DNA of 64,000 nucleotides. It comes from Psychrobacter sp. NZS113. Lineage in GTDB: Bacteria > Pseudomonadota > Gammaproteobacteria > Pseudomonadales > Moraxellaceae. Position numbers and translations under genes: made by a program. The notes below the pieces were generated by a model that was not told the DNA's origin, searched no databases, and saw nothing but the letters and a program-made list of their open reading frames with translations. The stretch's first letter is position 1. Every line of letters starts with the position of its first letter. The stretch lies in NCBI RefSeq assembly GCF_015864825.1, contig NZ_JADYWL010000004.1:124001-188000 (forward strand), in the 5' to 3' direction. Shown here in pieces: positions 1 through 8,981 of this stretch.

Positions 1-410
1 TAGCTAACGTCATTGATTTAACGTTAGACGGTAAGCAGTGTCATTGGAACCTACAAGGTACTGGCTTTATCGGTGTGCATCAGTTATTAGATGACACATC
101 AGACCGTATCCTTGAAGTATCAGATACTATTGCTGAACGTATTGTAATCTTAGGCGGTCAACCAAACGGTTTGGCCAGTCGTGTGGTAAAAGAGTCTATC
201 CTAGACGATTATCCAACTGATATCACTGAAGTCGATCAACATGTCCGTGAGCTGACTAGCCGCTACAAGAAAGTAGCTGAAACATTGCGTAAGGCAATTA
301 CTACTGCTGGCGATGCAGGTGATGAAGATACCGCTGATTTATTTACAGAAGCCAGTCGTATCATTGATAAAGATGCATGGTTCATCGGTGCGAACGCTCC
401 TAGTAAGTAA
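1..410 (+). CDS. dps: Dps/ferritin-like DNA-binding protein, C-terminal part
   Basis: The open frame enters from the left edge, so the N-terminus is missing. Dps forms a dodecamer that oxidises and stores ferrous iron and coats DNA in stationary phase or under peroxide stress. Visible ferroxidase residues are the His of CHWN, the His of GVHQLLDD with the following Asp, and the acidic pair in EVSDTIAE; the end WFIGANAPSK matches the family's WFIE-N end. It converges on the DUF2059 gene, with a shared hairpin terminator between them. The family call is secure; regulation cannot be judged because the promoter lies outside the window. Confidence 0.9.
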   Translation, partial: ANVIDLTLDGKQCHWNLQGTGFIGVHQLLDDTSDRILEVSDTIAERIVILGGQPNGLASRVVKESILDDYPTDITEVDQHVRELTSRYKKVAETLRKAITTAGDAGDEDTADLFTEASRIIDKDAWFIGANAPSK

Positions 411-481
411 CCTTAATAAGTAATCCTCGCAAGTAATAAGCAGACAACTTACCGAGCATTTGAAGCGTAAATTTAGAACAC

Positions 482-514
482 AAAAAAAGGTCGCCAACTA
501 TGGCGACCTTTTTT
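482..514. terminator. Bidirectional intrinsic terminator between dps and the DUF2059 gene
   Basis: An A-tract, the stem GGTCGCCA / TGGCGACC with loop ACTA, then a T-tract. The flanking A and T runs let it work on both strands, which fits the convergent genes on each side. Confidence 0.85.
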
Positions 515-581
515 ATGCCTTAAAACTTTTCTATAAACAGTTTGGAGAATATGTAAGTTTTAAGACGAATAACGATCTAAG

Positions 582-1175
582 TTATTCTTCAAGTTTAAGG
601 GCTTTAATATCTGCAGCCATTCTCGGCATAATATCTTGTACCTTTTCCATCGTAGCCTCCATAACGATAGGCATCACTTTTGTCATATAATCTTTCATCA
701 TAGCCGGCTGCTTATTAATAATACTTTGACCTGCTTTACTACTATAAAATGCTATCTGTGCATCAACCTCTGTTTGGTCAAAGTGCTGTTTCGCCGTATC
801 CATATAGACCTGTATAACTTGTTGATTCACGCTTTCTCTATCGCCATTGTTTGTCATCTCTTTACTGTATTTACTGACGATTTCTTCTAAACGTTGGCGC
901 TGATCTGCACTCAAATTTTCATTAGGTAGCGAAGATAACATGGACTGCGTCACTTGATCGGTAATCCCACTATCACTAGACATGTCGTTCATCATCTCTA
1001 CAACTTTAGTCACTTTTACTAAGTTTAATAGAGACTCATTTGTTGGCACAGCTGCTTGTGCCGATAAAGTAGGCACGGTCATCAAGCCAACAGTGCTAAC
1101 GCTCAACGAGACAGCAAATACAGTATTTTTTAATATAGTACTCTTTAGCATAGCGTTCTTTAATATAGTTTTCAT
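582..1175 (-). CDS. DUF2059 domain-containing exported protein
   Basis: A 197-residue protein with an N-terminal signal peptide (hydrophobic stretch at about residues 18-40, likely cleaved after AQA). The middle and C-terminal part has the DUF2059 pattern: a helical repeat leading to DAQIAFYSSKAGQSI, where family members carry an FY-S-G-Q motif. It is probably periplasmic. The family has no established function. The N-terminus holds a short internal repeat, ILKNAMLKSTILKNTVF, which suggests local duplication or that a later start is used; the first ATG has no clear ribosome binding site. It appears monocistronic. Confidence 0.75.
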   Translation of the reverse strand: MKTILKNAMLKSTILKNTVFAVSLSVSTVGLMTVPTLSAQAAVPTNESLLNLVKVTKVVEMMNDMSSDSGITDQVTQSMLSSLPNENLSADQRQRLEEIVSKYSKEMTNNGDRESVNQQVIQVYMDTAKQHFDQTEVDAQIAFYSSKAGQSIINKQPAMMKDYMTKVMPIVMEATMEKVQDIMPRMAADIKALKLEE

Positions 1176-1200
1176 ATGACTATCACTTTATCATGATGGG

Positions 1201-2271
1201 TTAAGTTTCTAGCGGACTGTCGGGCAAGAGCAAAACATCTGCATTTGGTACTGACAGTGTCAATATGACTTCTTGAAATAATGGATTGGCACGGAATTGA
1301 CTTTCAATAATTTCGAATTTTTGGGCAATCTCTTTTTCTTTTTGATTACCAGCGATGTCCACTGCTGCTACCATAAATATTTTTTTGGGTCCTACCCACT
1401 CTAAATGTAGATATGAGACACTGTCAATATCTGAATGTTCGAGCAATTCGCTCAATGCGTAGTTATGTATTCTCTCTGACACCTTATAACCAACCAAAAA
1501 GTCACGGTTACGGCTAATCAAGAATATTGCTACAGCGCCCAATAATATTCCAACGATGATAGAACCTAGTGCATCCCAAAATGGCTGTCCAGTATAAGCA
1601 TGCATGCCCATCGAAGCAGCCGCAACCGCCAAGCCAATGACAGCGGCCAAGTCCTCAAAGAATACACCACGTAACGTTGGGTTAGATGTATTGATCACAT
1701 AACCGATAGCACTGACATTAATCACTTCACCGTGCTTTTTGCTTTGTAAATAAGCTTGCCCTAATGAAAACCCTTCGAGTACAAATGCCACCGCCAATAT
1801 AATAAAGCCAATGGTATAGTTGGTCTCGCTCTCCGCAGCATTCCATTCGGTGATACCCGTATAAATGGAGACAATAGAGCCTGCCATAAAGACACCAAAA
1901 GCGGCAATCATCGACCAGACATAAGATTCTTTGCCGTAGCCTAATGGGTGACTGCTATCGGCAGGTTTAACTGCCTTTTTTTCTGCAACAATTAACAAAG
2001 TGCCGTTGCCTGCATCAGCCCAAGAGTGTGCGGACTCCGCTATCATAGAAGCAGAGCCCGTCATAACTGCCGCAACGGTTTTTGCAATAGCAATAATAAG
2101 ATTGGCCCCAACAGCAATCAGTACTGTCGTCAATGAGCCAGAGTGTTGCTCACCTTCACTAGTGGCATTATCAGAGTCCACTATATCCATACCAACACCA
2201 CGTGCGATTCGTGTTGTTGGTTGAGCGATAGAAGTGTCTTGCGAATTGGTTTTTGGCGGCTTCAGATTCAT
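1201..2271 (-). CDS. Cation diffusion facilitator (CDF) family transporter
   Basis: A 356-residue inner-membrane protein with a hydrophilic N-terminus of about 45 residues, then several membrane spans and a cytoplasmic C-terminal domain. CDF exporters move divalent metals (Zn, Fe, Mn, Co) out of the cytosol in exchange for protons. The second span carries SASMIAESAHSWADAGN, the CDF metal-site region with His and Asp, followed by the usual HPLGYGKESYVWSM motif (family form HP.G..R.E). The metal cannot be read from sequence. It stands alone; no metal regulator lies next to it. Confidence 0.85.
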   Translation of the reverse strand: MNLKPPKTNSQDTSIAQPTTRIARGVGMDIVDSDNATSEGEQHSGSLTTVLIAVGANLIIAIAKTVAAVMTGSASMIAESAHSWADAGNGTLLIVAEKKAVKPADSSHPLGYGKESYVWSMIAAFGVFMAGSIVSIYTGITEWNAAESETNYTIGFIILAVAFVLEGFSLGQAYLQSKKHGEVINVSAIGYVINTSNPTLRGVFFEDLAAVIGLAVAAASMGMHAYTGQPFWDALGSIIVGILLGAVAIFLISRNRDFLVGYKVSERIHNYALSELLEHSDIDSVSYLHLEWVGPKKIFMVAAVDIAGNQKEKEIAQKFEIIESQFRANPLFQEVILTLSVPNADVLLLPDSPLET

Positions 2272-2342
2272 AGTAGCCTCAATACAGACGGGTTAAACAT
2301 AGATATTTAGATACTCAACGATATAGTAGATTTAGGATAATT

Positions 2343-2420
2343 ATTTTACGATAATCATTTTACGATAATTAGATACATACATAGGAACATAGGAACATAG
2401 GAACATAGGAACATAGGAAC
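2343..2420 (+). repeat. Short tandem repeats, including five copies of ATAGGAAC
   Basis: Five perfect head-to-tail copies of the 8-mer ATAGGAAC fill 2381-2420. Just upstream, TTTTACGATAAT occurs twice (2344-2355 and 2358-2369). The block lies between the thioesterase and CDF genes. The array is too short and uniform for CRISPR and looks like a slippage-prone satellite. Confidence 0.9.
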
Positions 2421-2490
2421 AGTAAATTAACCCCTTACCTATATTCCTATTACTTTAACGCTCATAATCGCTATCCAACTCTCCGACCAT

Positions 2491-3000
2491 TTATTTTAGG
2501 TCGCAACTTGGACGATGTGAGCTTTGCATACGCAAGTTTTTTCGCTCTAACGCAGCATCAGCACGGCACTGTTGCAGATTGTTTTTAATCTCAAGTGGTG
2601 GCACTGCTGTTGGCTTACCTTTATCATCGATAGCGACCATCGTAAAGTAACAACTATTGGTATGACGGACCGTACGACCACGCACATCTTCCGCTTCGAC
2701 ACGAATGCCAATCTCCATCGACGTATTTCCCACATAGTTTACACTGGCAGCAAAGGTCACCAGTTCACCCACATAGATAGGCTCTCGAAACATCACTTGG
2801 TCGACAGACAGTGTCACCACATAGTTACCGCTATAGCGACTGGCACAGGCATAAGCGACCTGATCAAGCATCTTTAACAAATCACCACCATGCACATTCC
2901 CAATAAAATTTGCCATATCAGGTGTCATAAGTATCGACATATATAGCTCACTATTCAAAGGAGCTTTTTGAGCGGATGTGCTGGTGTTAGATTGTGGCAT
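2491..3000 (-). CDS. Acyl-CoA thioesterase, hotdog fold (YciA/BFIT type)
   Basis: A 169-residue single hotdog domain. These cytosolic enzymes hydrolyse acyl-CoA to free fatty acid and CoA. The active-site helix shows GNVHGGDLLKMLDQVAYACA, with the His-Gly-Gly and catalytic Asp typical of the group. The stretches MFREPIYVGELVTF and later FTMVAIDDKGKPTAVPP are the family's conserved strand and tail. It lies 76 bp downstream of the DUF2177 gene on the same strand and could be the last gene of the lipid cluster, though no experiment supports co-transcription. Substrate chain length is unknown. Confidence 0.85.
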   Translation of the reverse strand: MPQSNTSTSAQKAPLNSELYMSILMTPDMANFIGNVHGGDLLKMLDQVAYACASRYSGNYVVTLSVDQVMFREPIYVGELVTFAASVNYVGNTSMEIGIRVEAEDVRGRTVRHTNSCYFTMVAIDDKGKPTAVPPLEIKNNLQQCRADAALERKNLRMQSSHRPSCDLK

Positions 3001-3076
3001 GATGATCCTTATTTTTAGAAATTTTATTTGTATATATTTGCATGCCAGTATGACAGATTTAATGACTTAATAATAT

Positions 3077-3487
3077 TTAGCTGAGCCAATGAAAGCGATA
3101 AGCCAACCATGCAACAACTGCGCTTACCGTACCTGTCAAGACGCCACCCCATACAAAATCAACCAACGCTGTATCTAACGTAAAGCCTTTATATAATGCT
3201 AAATTGGTAAAATCATAAGTGCCATAAGCCATAAGCCCAATTAAACCACCAAGCAAGAATATATGACCAATTGAAGCGCCTGCCTTGATTTGTGGATACA
3301 GAATCAAAATACAAAGTGCCAATATATAAAACATATAGAACACGCCAGCAGCCATCATGTTTGGCTCGTCAGCCAACAAGTGACCAATGCGCGACTCATA
3401 AAAAGCGCCTTTCATAGTCGTCAACCAAACAGCGTCAACACCCAAAAAGATAACCACAGCGGCGAGATAAATAAAAACGTAACCCAT
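3077..3487 (-). CDS. DUF2177 family integral membrane protein
   Basis: A 136-residue protein made almost entirely of four membrane helices. It has the DUF2177 hallmarks FLGVDAVWL near the N-terminus and GTYDFTNLALYKGF in the third quarter, with a DFVWG motif before the last helix. The function is not known. In many proteobacteria DUF2177 genes lie beside the cfa-like methyltransferase, DUF1365 and COG2907 oxidoreductase genes, as here. I infer a role in the same lipid pathway, for example as a membrane partner. Confidence 0.8.
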   Translation of the reverse strand: MGYVFIYLAAVVIFLGVDAVWLTTMKGAFYESRIGHLLADEPNMMAAGVFYMFYILALCILILYPQIKAGASIGHIFLLGGLIGLMAYGTYDFTNLALYKGFTLDTALVDFVWGGVLTGTVSAVVAWLAYRFHWLS

Positions 3488-3687
3488 AATATCACCTCTT
3501 ATAAAATGAATAAAAACGTAGAAAATTATAATGTCGATGAGGCGTTAGCGGTGACACGCTATTCAGGGTTCCTTGATAGACGCGCTAATCAAACAATATA
3601 AAATATCTCAGCACGTAAGTCTCAAACGGTTAATGCGTTATGAGACCTTACGAGCGCTAAAACGAAACCATATCCACATCAAAACAT

Positions 3688-5187
3688 TTACACAGTCGCG
3701 GTGTCTGTCATGTTTTCATCATTAAAGACTGTCTCATCGTTCAAAACTGTTTTATGATTTAAGACGGCAGCTGGCAAATCAGAGAAATGCATTATATCGA
3801 TGTTGTTTGGCTTCACTGCTGTCAACTGCACCACACCGATAGTGCGCTCTAAAAATCCCCCTTCACAGTAGCAAAAGTAAAAGTTCCACAAACGGATAAA
3901 CGCCTCATCATAACCAAGCGTGACTATCTCTTCACGCTGCTCCATAAAGGCTAGGCGCCAATCTCGTAGTGTGTGCGCATAATCAAAGCCGTAGTCATGA
4001 AGCTGCTTGATAACCATGTCGGTCTGCTCTGTGAATTGAGTAGTCAACTCTTGGTTTGAAAGCAAACAGCCACCTGGGAATATATGCGTTTGGATAAAAT
4101 CCACTGACCCTACATAGTCTTGATAGTTTTGGTCGTTAAAAGTGATTGCTTGTAACACCATCAGCCCTGTTGGCTTGAGTAAACTATTACACTTGGCAAA
4201 GAACGTCGGTAAATATTCATGACCGACTGCTTCAATCATCTCAATACTGACCAATTTATCATATTGTCCTGTCAGCTCACGATAGTCTTGCTTGAGTAGC
4301 GTAATCTTATCAGACAGACCTGCCGCCTTGACTCGACGCTGTGCCTCATCATACTGGGCATCAGAGATGGTCGTTGTGGTGACATGGCAGCCATAATGCT
4401 TGGCGGCATAAATAGCAAAACCGCCCCAACCTGTACCAATCTCAATCACGTGATCGTCAGCACTAAGCTGCAGTCGCTGGCAAATGAGTGCCAATTTATG
4501 CTGCTGAGCATCGCTAAGAGACACATCAGGCGTACGATATACCGCTGATGAATACATCATGGTGTCATCTAAAAAACGCTGATACATATCATTGCCCAAA
4601 TCGTAATGGGCTAAAATATTGGACTTGGAGCCAGACTTATCATTACTACGCAGCTGATGCTTGGCTTTTTCAAAGGCTTTACTGACACCTGCAAAACGAT
4701 TCTCCAATTTATTCAATACGGCCAAGTTACGAGCCGCCAACCGAATCAAACCTGTCAAATCATTCGTATCCCACTCGCCATTGATATAGCTATCTGCTAA
4801 CGCAATAGAGCCACCAAGTAGCAGTTGTCGATAGACAGCTGGATCATGGATGGTCAAGGTGACATGCAAAGAGTGACGACCCACTGCCGAGCTGCTGGCT
4901 ACAGTAGTAGACTCACTGCCGAAACAGCTGGTCTTAGGTGCCTCATTACCAAACGATTCGATGACGGTAAGGCTACCAAACTGTATATGCTGCAACGCGT
5001 GAAATATCAACTTTCTTGCCACTTTATTGACCCCGCCACTGACGGGTTTCAAGACAGCGCTCTCATTGACCACTTTACTCATCTGTGCAGTTAACTTCTC
5101 TAGTGTTGAAACAGGTGCTCGGTCGGTCAGTCTGGCTGGCATCGTGTATTTATCCTTGTCTAAATGCTTTATTGGTTGGTCTAACAT
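3688..5187 (-). CDS. cfa: Cyclopropane-fatty-acyl-phospholipid synthase-family methyltransferase
   Basis: A 499-residue protein (E. coli Cfa is about 380) whose C-terminal 330 residues are a SAM-dependent methyltransferase. Family features are NILAHYDLGNDMYQRFLDDT, the substrate-entry motif; VIEIGTGWGGFAIYAA, SAM motif I; and SIEMIEAVGHEY, with the catalytic-site Glu. Cfa adds a methylene group across the double bond of unsaturated acyl chains in phospholipids; paralogues in clusters like this one methylate acyl chains in other ways. It follows DUF1365 with a 77-bp gap and begins the lower half of the cluster. The last 30 residues (repeated VLN/VFND) look low-complexity. Confidence 0.9.
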   Translation of the reverse strand: MLDQPIKHLDKDKYTMPARLTDRAPVSTLEKLTAQMSKVVNESAVLKPVSGGVNKVARKLIFHALQHIQFGSLTVIESFGNEAPKTSCFGSESTTVASSSAVGRHSLHVTLTIHDPAVYRQLLLGGSIALADSYINGEWDTNDLTGLIRLAARNLAVLNKLENRFAGVSKAFEKAKHQLRSNDKSGSKSNILAHYDLGNDMYQRFLDDTMMYSSAVYRTPDVSLSDAQQHKLALICQRLQLSADDHVIEIGTGWGGFAIYAAKHYGCHVTTTTISDAQYDEAQRRVKAAGLSDKITLLKQDYRELTGQYDKLVSIEMIEAVGHEYLPTFFAKCNSLLKPTGLMVLQAITFNDQNYQDYVGSVDFIQTHIFPGGCLLSNQELTTQFTEQTDMVIKQLHDYGFDYAHTLRDWRLAFMEQREEIVTLGYDEAFIRLWNFYFCYCEGGFLERTIGVVQLTAVKPNNIDIMHFSDLPAAVLNHKTVLNDETVFNDENMTDTATV

Positions 5188-5264
5188 TCATGAGATTTTT
5201 GGATTATTAATGGCTTTAAATTGCTAACGGCTTCAAATGGCTAATGGCTATCTTTTGAGCTGTT

Positions 5265-6215
5265 TTATTTTTGCTGTTGGCTATCTGCTAGCTTTTCATC
5301 ATAATTAATATAAGGGACTTTTTTGACGGCATAAAGTTTAAAAGCATGCCAATAGATACGAGTCACAGATGTCATGTTCATTAGCGGATTTTGTTGCAAG
5401 CTTTTGCGTATAGAGTCCTCGGTCATCGGCACGCCTGTCATTTTTACACCCGTTTTTAGCACTTCACCACGCTCATCACTGATATTAATGGCTATACGAA
5501 CCTGCAAGCAGTTATTTGGCTGTTTTTTTACCTTTACCTGCCAACGATAGAGCTGGTCGATAGGATTAAAAGGCGATACGTGAAAATCCTTGTCATGACA
5601 GAACTCTGTGTCTTCGCCATCGAGTAAAAACCCATAACAATGACGCTTGTCCCATGGCGTATTAGAAACTTCAGCTAACAGATGCGTTGGGGTCTGCTGT
5701 TCGTTAAATCCTAAATAGAAATTAACTGGGCTAAAATACATGCCCGCATTGCGACAGACTAGCAAGCCGACCATATCGCCTTTCGGCGCGCTACCCGAAT
5801 ACTCAACGAAAGCATCACGCAGACGATTATTGAGTGCTTGAGTAGGATTTAAATCAATATTGCCATTAGTACCGTCATTGTCGTTATCCTCATTGCCGCT
5901 TAAACCTTCTAATTTCTGCAAATAATCATCAGGGCAAAACTGCTGCAAGGCTCTTTTATTTGCTGAGAATAACGGTAGTCCTTTTGCTAAAAGCCCTTGT
6001 AATGGCAATTTCTTTATAAGGCTATTTTTGCTAAAAATATTTTTACTGACTTCAGGAAGCTCCTGCCCTGCAGTTAGTGCGCTGATATTGACTCCCCAAT
6101 AGCGATACGGGTAGACAAATTTATTCACACTAGGCAGTAGCCGGCTATGCCATGTTGTCCCATGAAACAACTGATGTGGTAAGGCGCTGTTAGACGAGTA
6201 GTCTTCGTTAGACAT
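5265..6215 (-). CDS. DUF1365 domain-containing protein
   Basis: A 316-residue protein. The ATG at 6215 was chosen over an upstream frame extension because AAAGAGAG lies at the right distance and the extension would run into the preceding gene. The start HQLFHGTTWHSRLLP and YRYWGVNI, the MYFSPVNFYLGF region and the late PLMNMTSVTRIYWHA are DUF1365 signatures. The function is unknown, but it nearly always sits between a COG2907 flavoprotein and a cfa-like gene, so a joint step on membrane acyl chains is likely. An acidic DNDGTNGN insert at about 105-120 is probably a surface loop. Confidence 0.85.
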   Translation of the reverse strand: MSNEDYSSNSALPHQLFHGTTWHSRLLPSVNKFVYPYRYWGVNISALTAGQELPEVSKNIFSKNSLIKKLPLQGLLAKGLPLFSANKRALQQFCPDDYLQKLEGLSGNEDNDNDGTNGNIDLNPTQALNNRLRDAFVEYSGSAPKGDMVGLLVCRNAGMYFSPVNFYLGFNEQQTPTHLLAEVSNTPWDKRHCYGFLLDGEDTEFCHDKDFHVSPFNPIDQLYRWQVKVKKQPNNCLQVRIAINISDERGEVLKTGVKMTGVPMTEDSIRKSLQQNPLMNMTSVTRIYWHAFKLYAVKKVPYINYDEKLADSQQQK

Positions 6216-6255
6216 AGCACTCTCTTTAGTGGTGTTTTTTATTTTAATTCTAAAA

Positions 6256-7986
6256 TTACTTCGAGTTACGATAGCCAAATAAGCCACGTTTTTTCTTCTG
6301 ACCACTATCTATAACGGTAGACTGTAAACGCTCAGCATACTCAACCAGCTCCTGATTGGTGGTCGCTGTGATGACTTCACGCTTATTAAGTTTGCGTAAC
6401 TTAGTATCTGCTTTTACTGGCATGTCTTTATAGCGGAATGGCGTATGGGCACTATCAGCATCAGGCAAGTGAGCCAGGTCAACGTCGTCTTTTATCTCAA
6501 TATCATGACCCAATGCCTGACATACACGTAGACCACTACGCACACCATCTTCATGAAAACCATTGAACCAATAGGCACCGCAAAAGTGCGTATGCAAACC
6601 GTTACTAGAGATACTTGACCATTGGGTTTGAGCGTCAATCATCGCGAGGTCAAAAACTGGATGGCTATAGTCAATACTTTTAATAACTTGCTTGTCATCG
6701 ATATTTTTATCAACGGTTTCTGGATTAAGCGTCACTAGATAATTATGCTGTTTGGTGAGTCGCTGCAGGATATTCATATGGTACGTCAGTACGGGCTTAG
6801 AAGGGGTTTGTGCGCTTTCAACAGCTTGCTCCGTCTCCGTCGTGTTGCCTGATGCTGTTTCATCAATGAGGTAGTTCCAACTTGCCCATGCCAGCGGTTT
6901 TTTAGGTAGGATACTGGTGTCGGTATGAAGTACGGCAGTATTTTTGGTAAAGCGGAAATGTTTCAGTACTTCAGACTCTTCTGTACTGGCATCTTTTAAA
7001 ATCTTCAGCGCAGTATCTGCATGACAAGCAAAGATAACTTCATCAAATACAAAATTTTCGATCTTGTTATCAGAGTTGCCTTTATCTTGCACTGTCAATA
7101 ATACTTGCTCACCATCACGAACTACCGACTGTACTGGGCTGTTTACTCGCACTTCGCCACCCGCTTTGATAAAGCGTGGCACTAACTTATTGACGTACTG
7201 TTTTGAGCCGCCTTTAATCGTGAACCACTGTGGACGATTGACCACATCGAGCAAGCCGTGGTTGTCAAAGAACTGTGCAAAAAACACCAATGGGAAATCT
7301 TGTACCTCATCGAGGCTGGTCGACCAAATAGCAGAGACCATTGGCAGCAGATAGTTGTCTGTGAACAGTTTACCGTAGTTTTTTTGCGTGAGATAACCAC
7401 CAAGTGTTTGCTCAGTGAAGGTGCTGATATCCTGACCTTGAGTACGTGCCGTTTCATAGTCTTGACGTAGCTGCTTGATGTGTTTATTGAACTGTAGGAT
7501 ATCTTTGATAAATCGCCAAAATTTTGGATTGAGCACGTTTTTGCGCTGCGATAGTAACGTGTTTAGCGTATGACCGTTGTATTCAAAATGACGTGCGGTA
7601 TTTTTTACCGAAAAGCTCATGTCTGTCGATTGGAACGGTACTTTTAAGTCGTATAACAACCGAAAGAAGTTAGGATAGGTACGCTCGTTAAAAACAATAA
7701 ATCCCGTGTCTATCGCACTGGTTTCCACATTACCCGTTTTTGCTTTTTTGCCATCTTGGAGTGCAACATCAATCGTATTCACATGCCCGCCGATATAATC
7801 ATTGGCTTCAAACACTGTCACGTCATGTTGTGCCACGAGGTAATGAGCACAAGTCAATCCTGACACACCCGAGCCAATAATAGCGATACGCTTTTTGACT
7901 TGGACGCTAGACGCACTTTTCAAAACGTTGCTGGCTTCGTTAGAGACTGTTTCTGTGTTCTTACGTTTACGGCGGATAAACGACAT
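6256..7986 (-). CDS. FAD/NAD(P)-binding amine-oxidase-like oxidoreductase (COG2907)
   Basis: A 576-residue flavoprotein. The N-terminal Rossmann motif IAIIGSGVSGLTCAHYL, then VFEANDYIGGHVNTIDV, marks the FAD site; the C-terminal FCGAYWFNGFHEDGVRSG is the conserved FAD-binding end. DTGFIVFNERTYPNF is typical of COG2907. It lies 40 bp upstream of DUF1365 on the same strand, so the two are almost certainly co-transcribed. Family members are annotated as desaturase- or amine-oxidase-like and their substrate is not settled. A lysine-rich C-terminal tail of about 70 residues goes beyond the core. Confidence 0.85.
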   Translation of the reverse strand: MSFIRRKRKNTETVSNEASNVLKSASSVQVKKRIAIIGSGVSGLTCAHYLVAQHDVTVFEANDYIGGHVNTIDVALQDGKKAKTGNVETSAIDTGFIVFNERTYPNFFRLLYDLKVPFQSTDMSFSVKNTARHFEYNGHTLNTLLSQRKNVLNPKFWRFIKDILQFNKHIKQLRQDYETARTQGQDISTFTEQTLGGYLTQKNYGKLFTDNYLLPMVSAIWSTSLDEVQDFPLVFFAQFFDNHGLLDVVNRPQWFTIKGGSKQYVNKLVPRFIKAGGEVRVNSPVQSVVRDGEQVLLTVQDKGNSDNKIENFVFDEVIFACHADTALKILKDASTEESEVLKHFRFTKNTAVLHTDTSILPKKPLAWASWNYLIDETASGNTTETEQAVESAQTPSKPVLTYHMNILQRLTKQHNYLVTLNPETVDKNIDDKQVIKSIDYSHPVFDLAMIDAQTQWSSISSNGLHTHFCGAYWFNGFHEDGVRSGLRVCQALGHDIEIKDDVDLAHLPDADSAHTPFRYKDMPVKADTKLRKLNKREVITATTNQELVEYAERLQSTVIDSGQKKKRGLFGYRNSK

Positions 7987-8063
7987 ACATGCATTCCTTT
8001 GTAGGTTTTTAACAATCTGTTTTTGACGACTTGTTTTTAGCGATTTATTTTGAACGACTCTTC

Positions 8064-8235
8064 AGGGCGTGTCTTCATTTCAAAAATGGTGATAAAAATG
8101 AGATAAATTGCCGTCAAACAAGAAAAATAGCGCAGATAATATCGGGATATTAACCAGCTATTTGACGATGTTTGGCAAGATTTAGCCATTTTTAGCACAT
8201 TTAGATGACTATCGGGTGAATTGAAGACACGCCCT
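8064..8235. mobile_element. MITE-like element, full copy A (172 bp)
   Basis: The ends are inverted repeats: AGGGCGTGTCTTCATTTCA at the left and, on the other strand, AGGGCGTGTCTTCAATTCA at the right (18 of 19 match). The inner part includes TGACGATGTTTGGCAAGATT, shared with copy C at 32300-32471, which is also exactly 172 bp. It contains no ORF. It lies between the SDR gene and the COG2907 gene, so it may alter their co-transcription. No clear target duplication is visible. Confidence 0.8.
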
Positions 8236-8243
8236 AGTATCAG

Positions 8244-8981
8244 TTATTTTTTATTAAGCTTTCCACTGACTTGCTGCCATACCAGATCTGGTAATGTACC
8301 CAACGCCTTCAATGGCAAAGTTAGCTTCTTCGGAAATTCAATCACATCATGCCCGCTAGCTATACCGTCACGGATGGCTTGACTTGCCTGCTCTGGCGTC
8401 TGAATAAATGGCATCGGAAAATCATTTTGTTTGGTCATTGGTGTTTCGACAAAACCAGGCACGACTAAGCTGACTGATACATCATGCGGTGCAAGACTGA
8501 TCTGTAGCGTTTTCATTAGGTAATGAATGGCCGCCTTTGAGCTGCCATAAGCCTCAGCACGGGCAAAAGGCACATAAGCAGATGCTGAACCAATACCAAC
8601 CAAGCGACCTTTTGAGGCAATTAACTTAGGTAAGACACCTTCAATAGCGTGCGATAATGTTCCCATATTCACTGTCATAACCTTCATAAATGACGCGCTA
8701 TCAAAGTTTGGCATATCTAGATATTCACACATACCTGCACCGCAAATCGCCAAATCAACCACTTCGATTTTCTCGAAAGCTTCAACTACCTTTTCTCGAT
8801 CCATGAGGTCCAAGTCAATGGTCTCTGCCCCCAATGATTTTAGCTCAGCCAATGCGACATCATCACGGCCAACAGCATAGACATGATGGTCGTCTAACAA
8901 GTAATCTTTAGCTAATTGATTGCCAATACCTGATGTTGCGCCAGTGATGAGAATATATTGTTTCTTGGGAGAGTTTGTCAT
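8244..8981 (-). CDS. Short-chain dehydrogenase/reductase (SDR)
   Basis: A 245-residue classical SDR. Cofactor motif TGATSGIG lies near the N-terminus, the NAG-equivalent is ICGAGM, and the catalytic triad is the Ser of GIGSASAYVP with Tyr and Lys in AYGSSKAA. I prefer the ATG at 8981 because AAAGG lies 9 bases upstream; the ATG at 8990 would touch that site. The usual substrate is a hydroxyl or keto group on a small molecule or lipid. Its place at the head of the COG2907-DUF1365-cfa set suggests a role in acyl-chain modification. The 172-bp element A separates it from the next gene. Confidence 0.85.
   Translation of the reverse strand: MTNSPKKQYILITGATSGIGNQLAKDYLLDDHHVYAVGRDDVALAELKSLGAETIDLDLMDREKVVEAFEKIEVVDLAICGAGMCEYLDMPNFDSASFMKVMTVNMGTLSHAIEGVLPKLIASKGRLVGIGSASAYVPFARAEAYGSSKAAIHYLMKTLQISLAPHDVSVSLVVPGFVETPMTKQNDFPMPFIQTPEQASQAIRDGIASGHDVIEFPKKLTLPLKALGTLPDLVWQQVSGKLNKK

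Noticed and set aside
636..890. Open frame on the plus strand opposite the DUF2059 gene
   Set aside because: His/Cys/Ile-rich translation without domain features; it is the shadow of the coding strand with its signal peptide and DUF2059 pattern.
2343..2420. Repeat array considered as CRISPR
   Set aside because: The units are 8 and 12 bp with no spacers of variable sequence, and there is no cas gene.
4825..5227. Plus-strand open frames opposite the cfa gene
   Set aside because: No ribosome sites or recognisable domains, and they lie entirely over a well-conserved methyltransferase gene.
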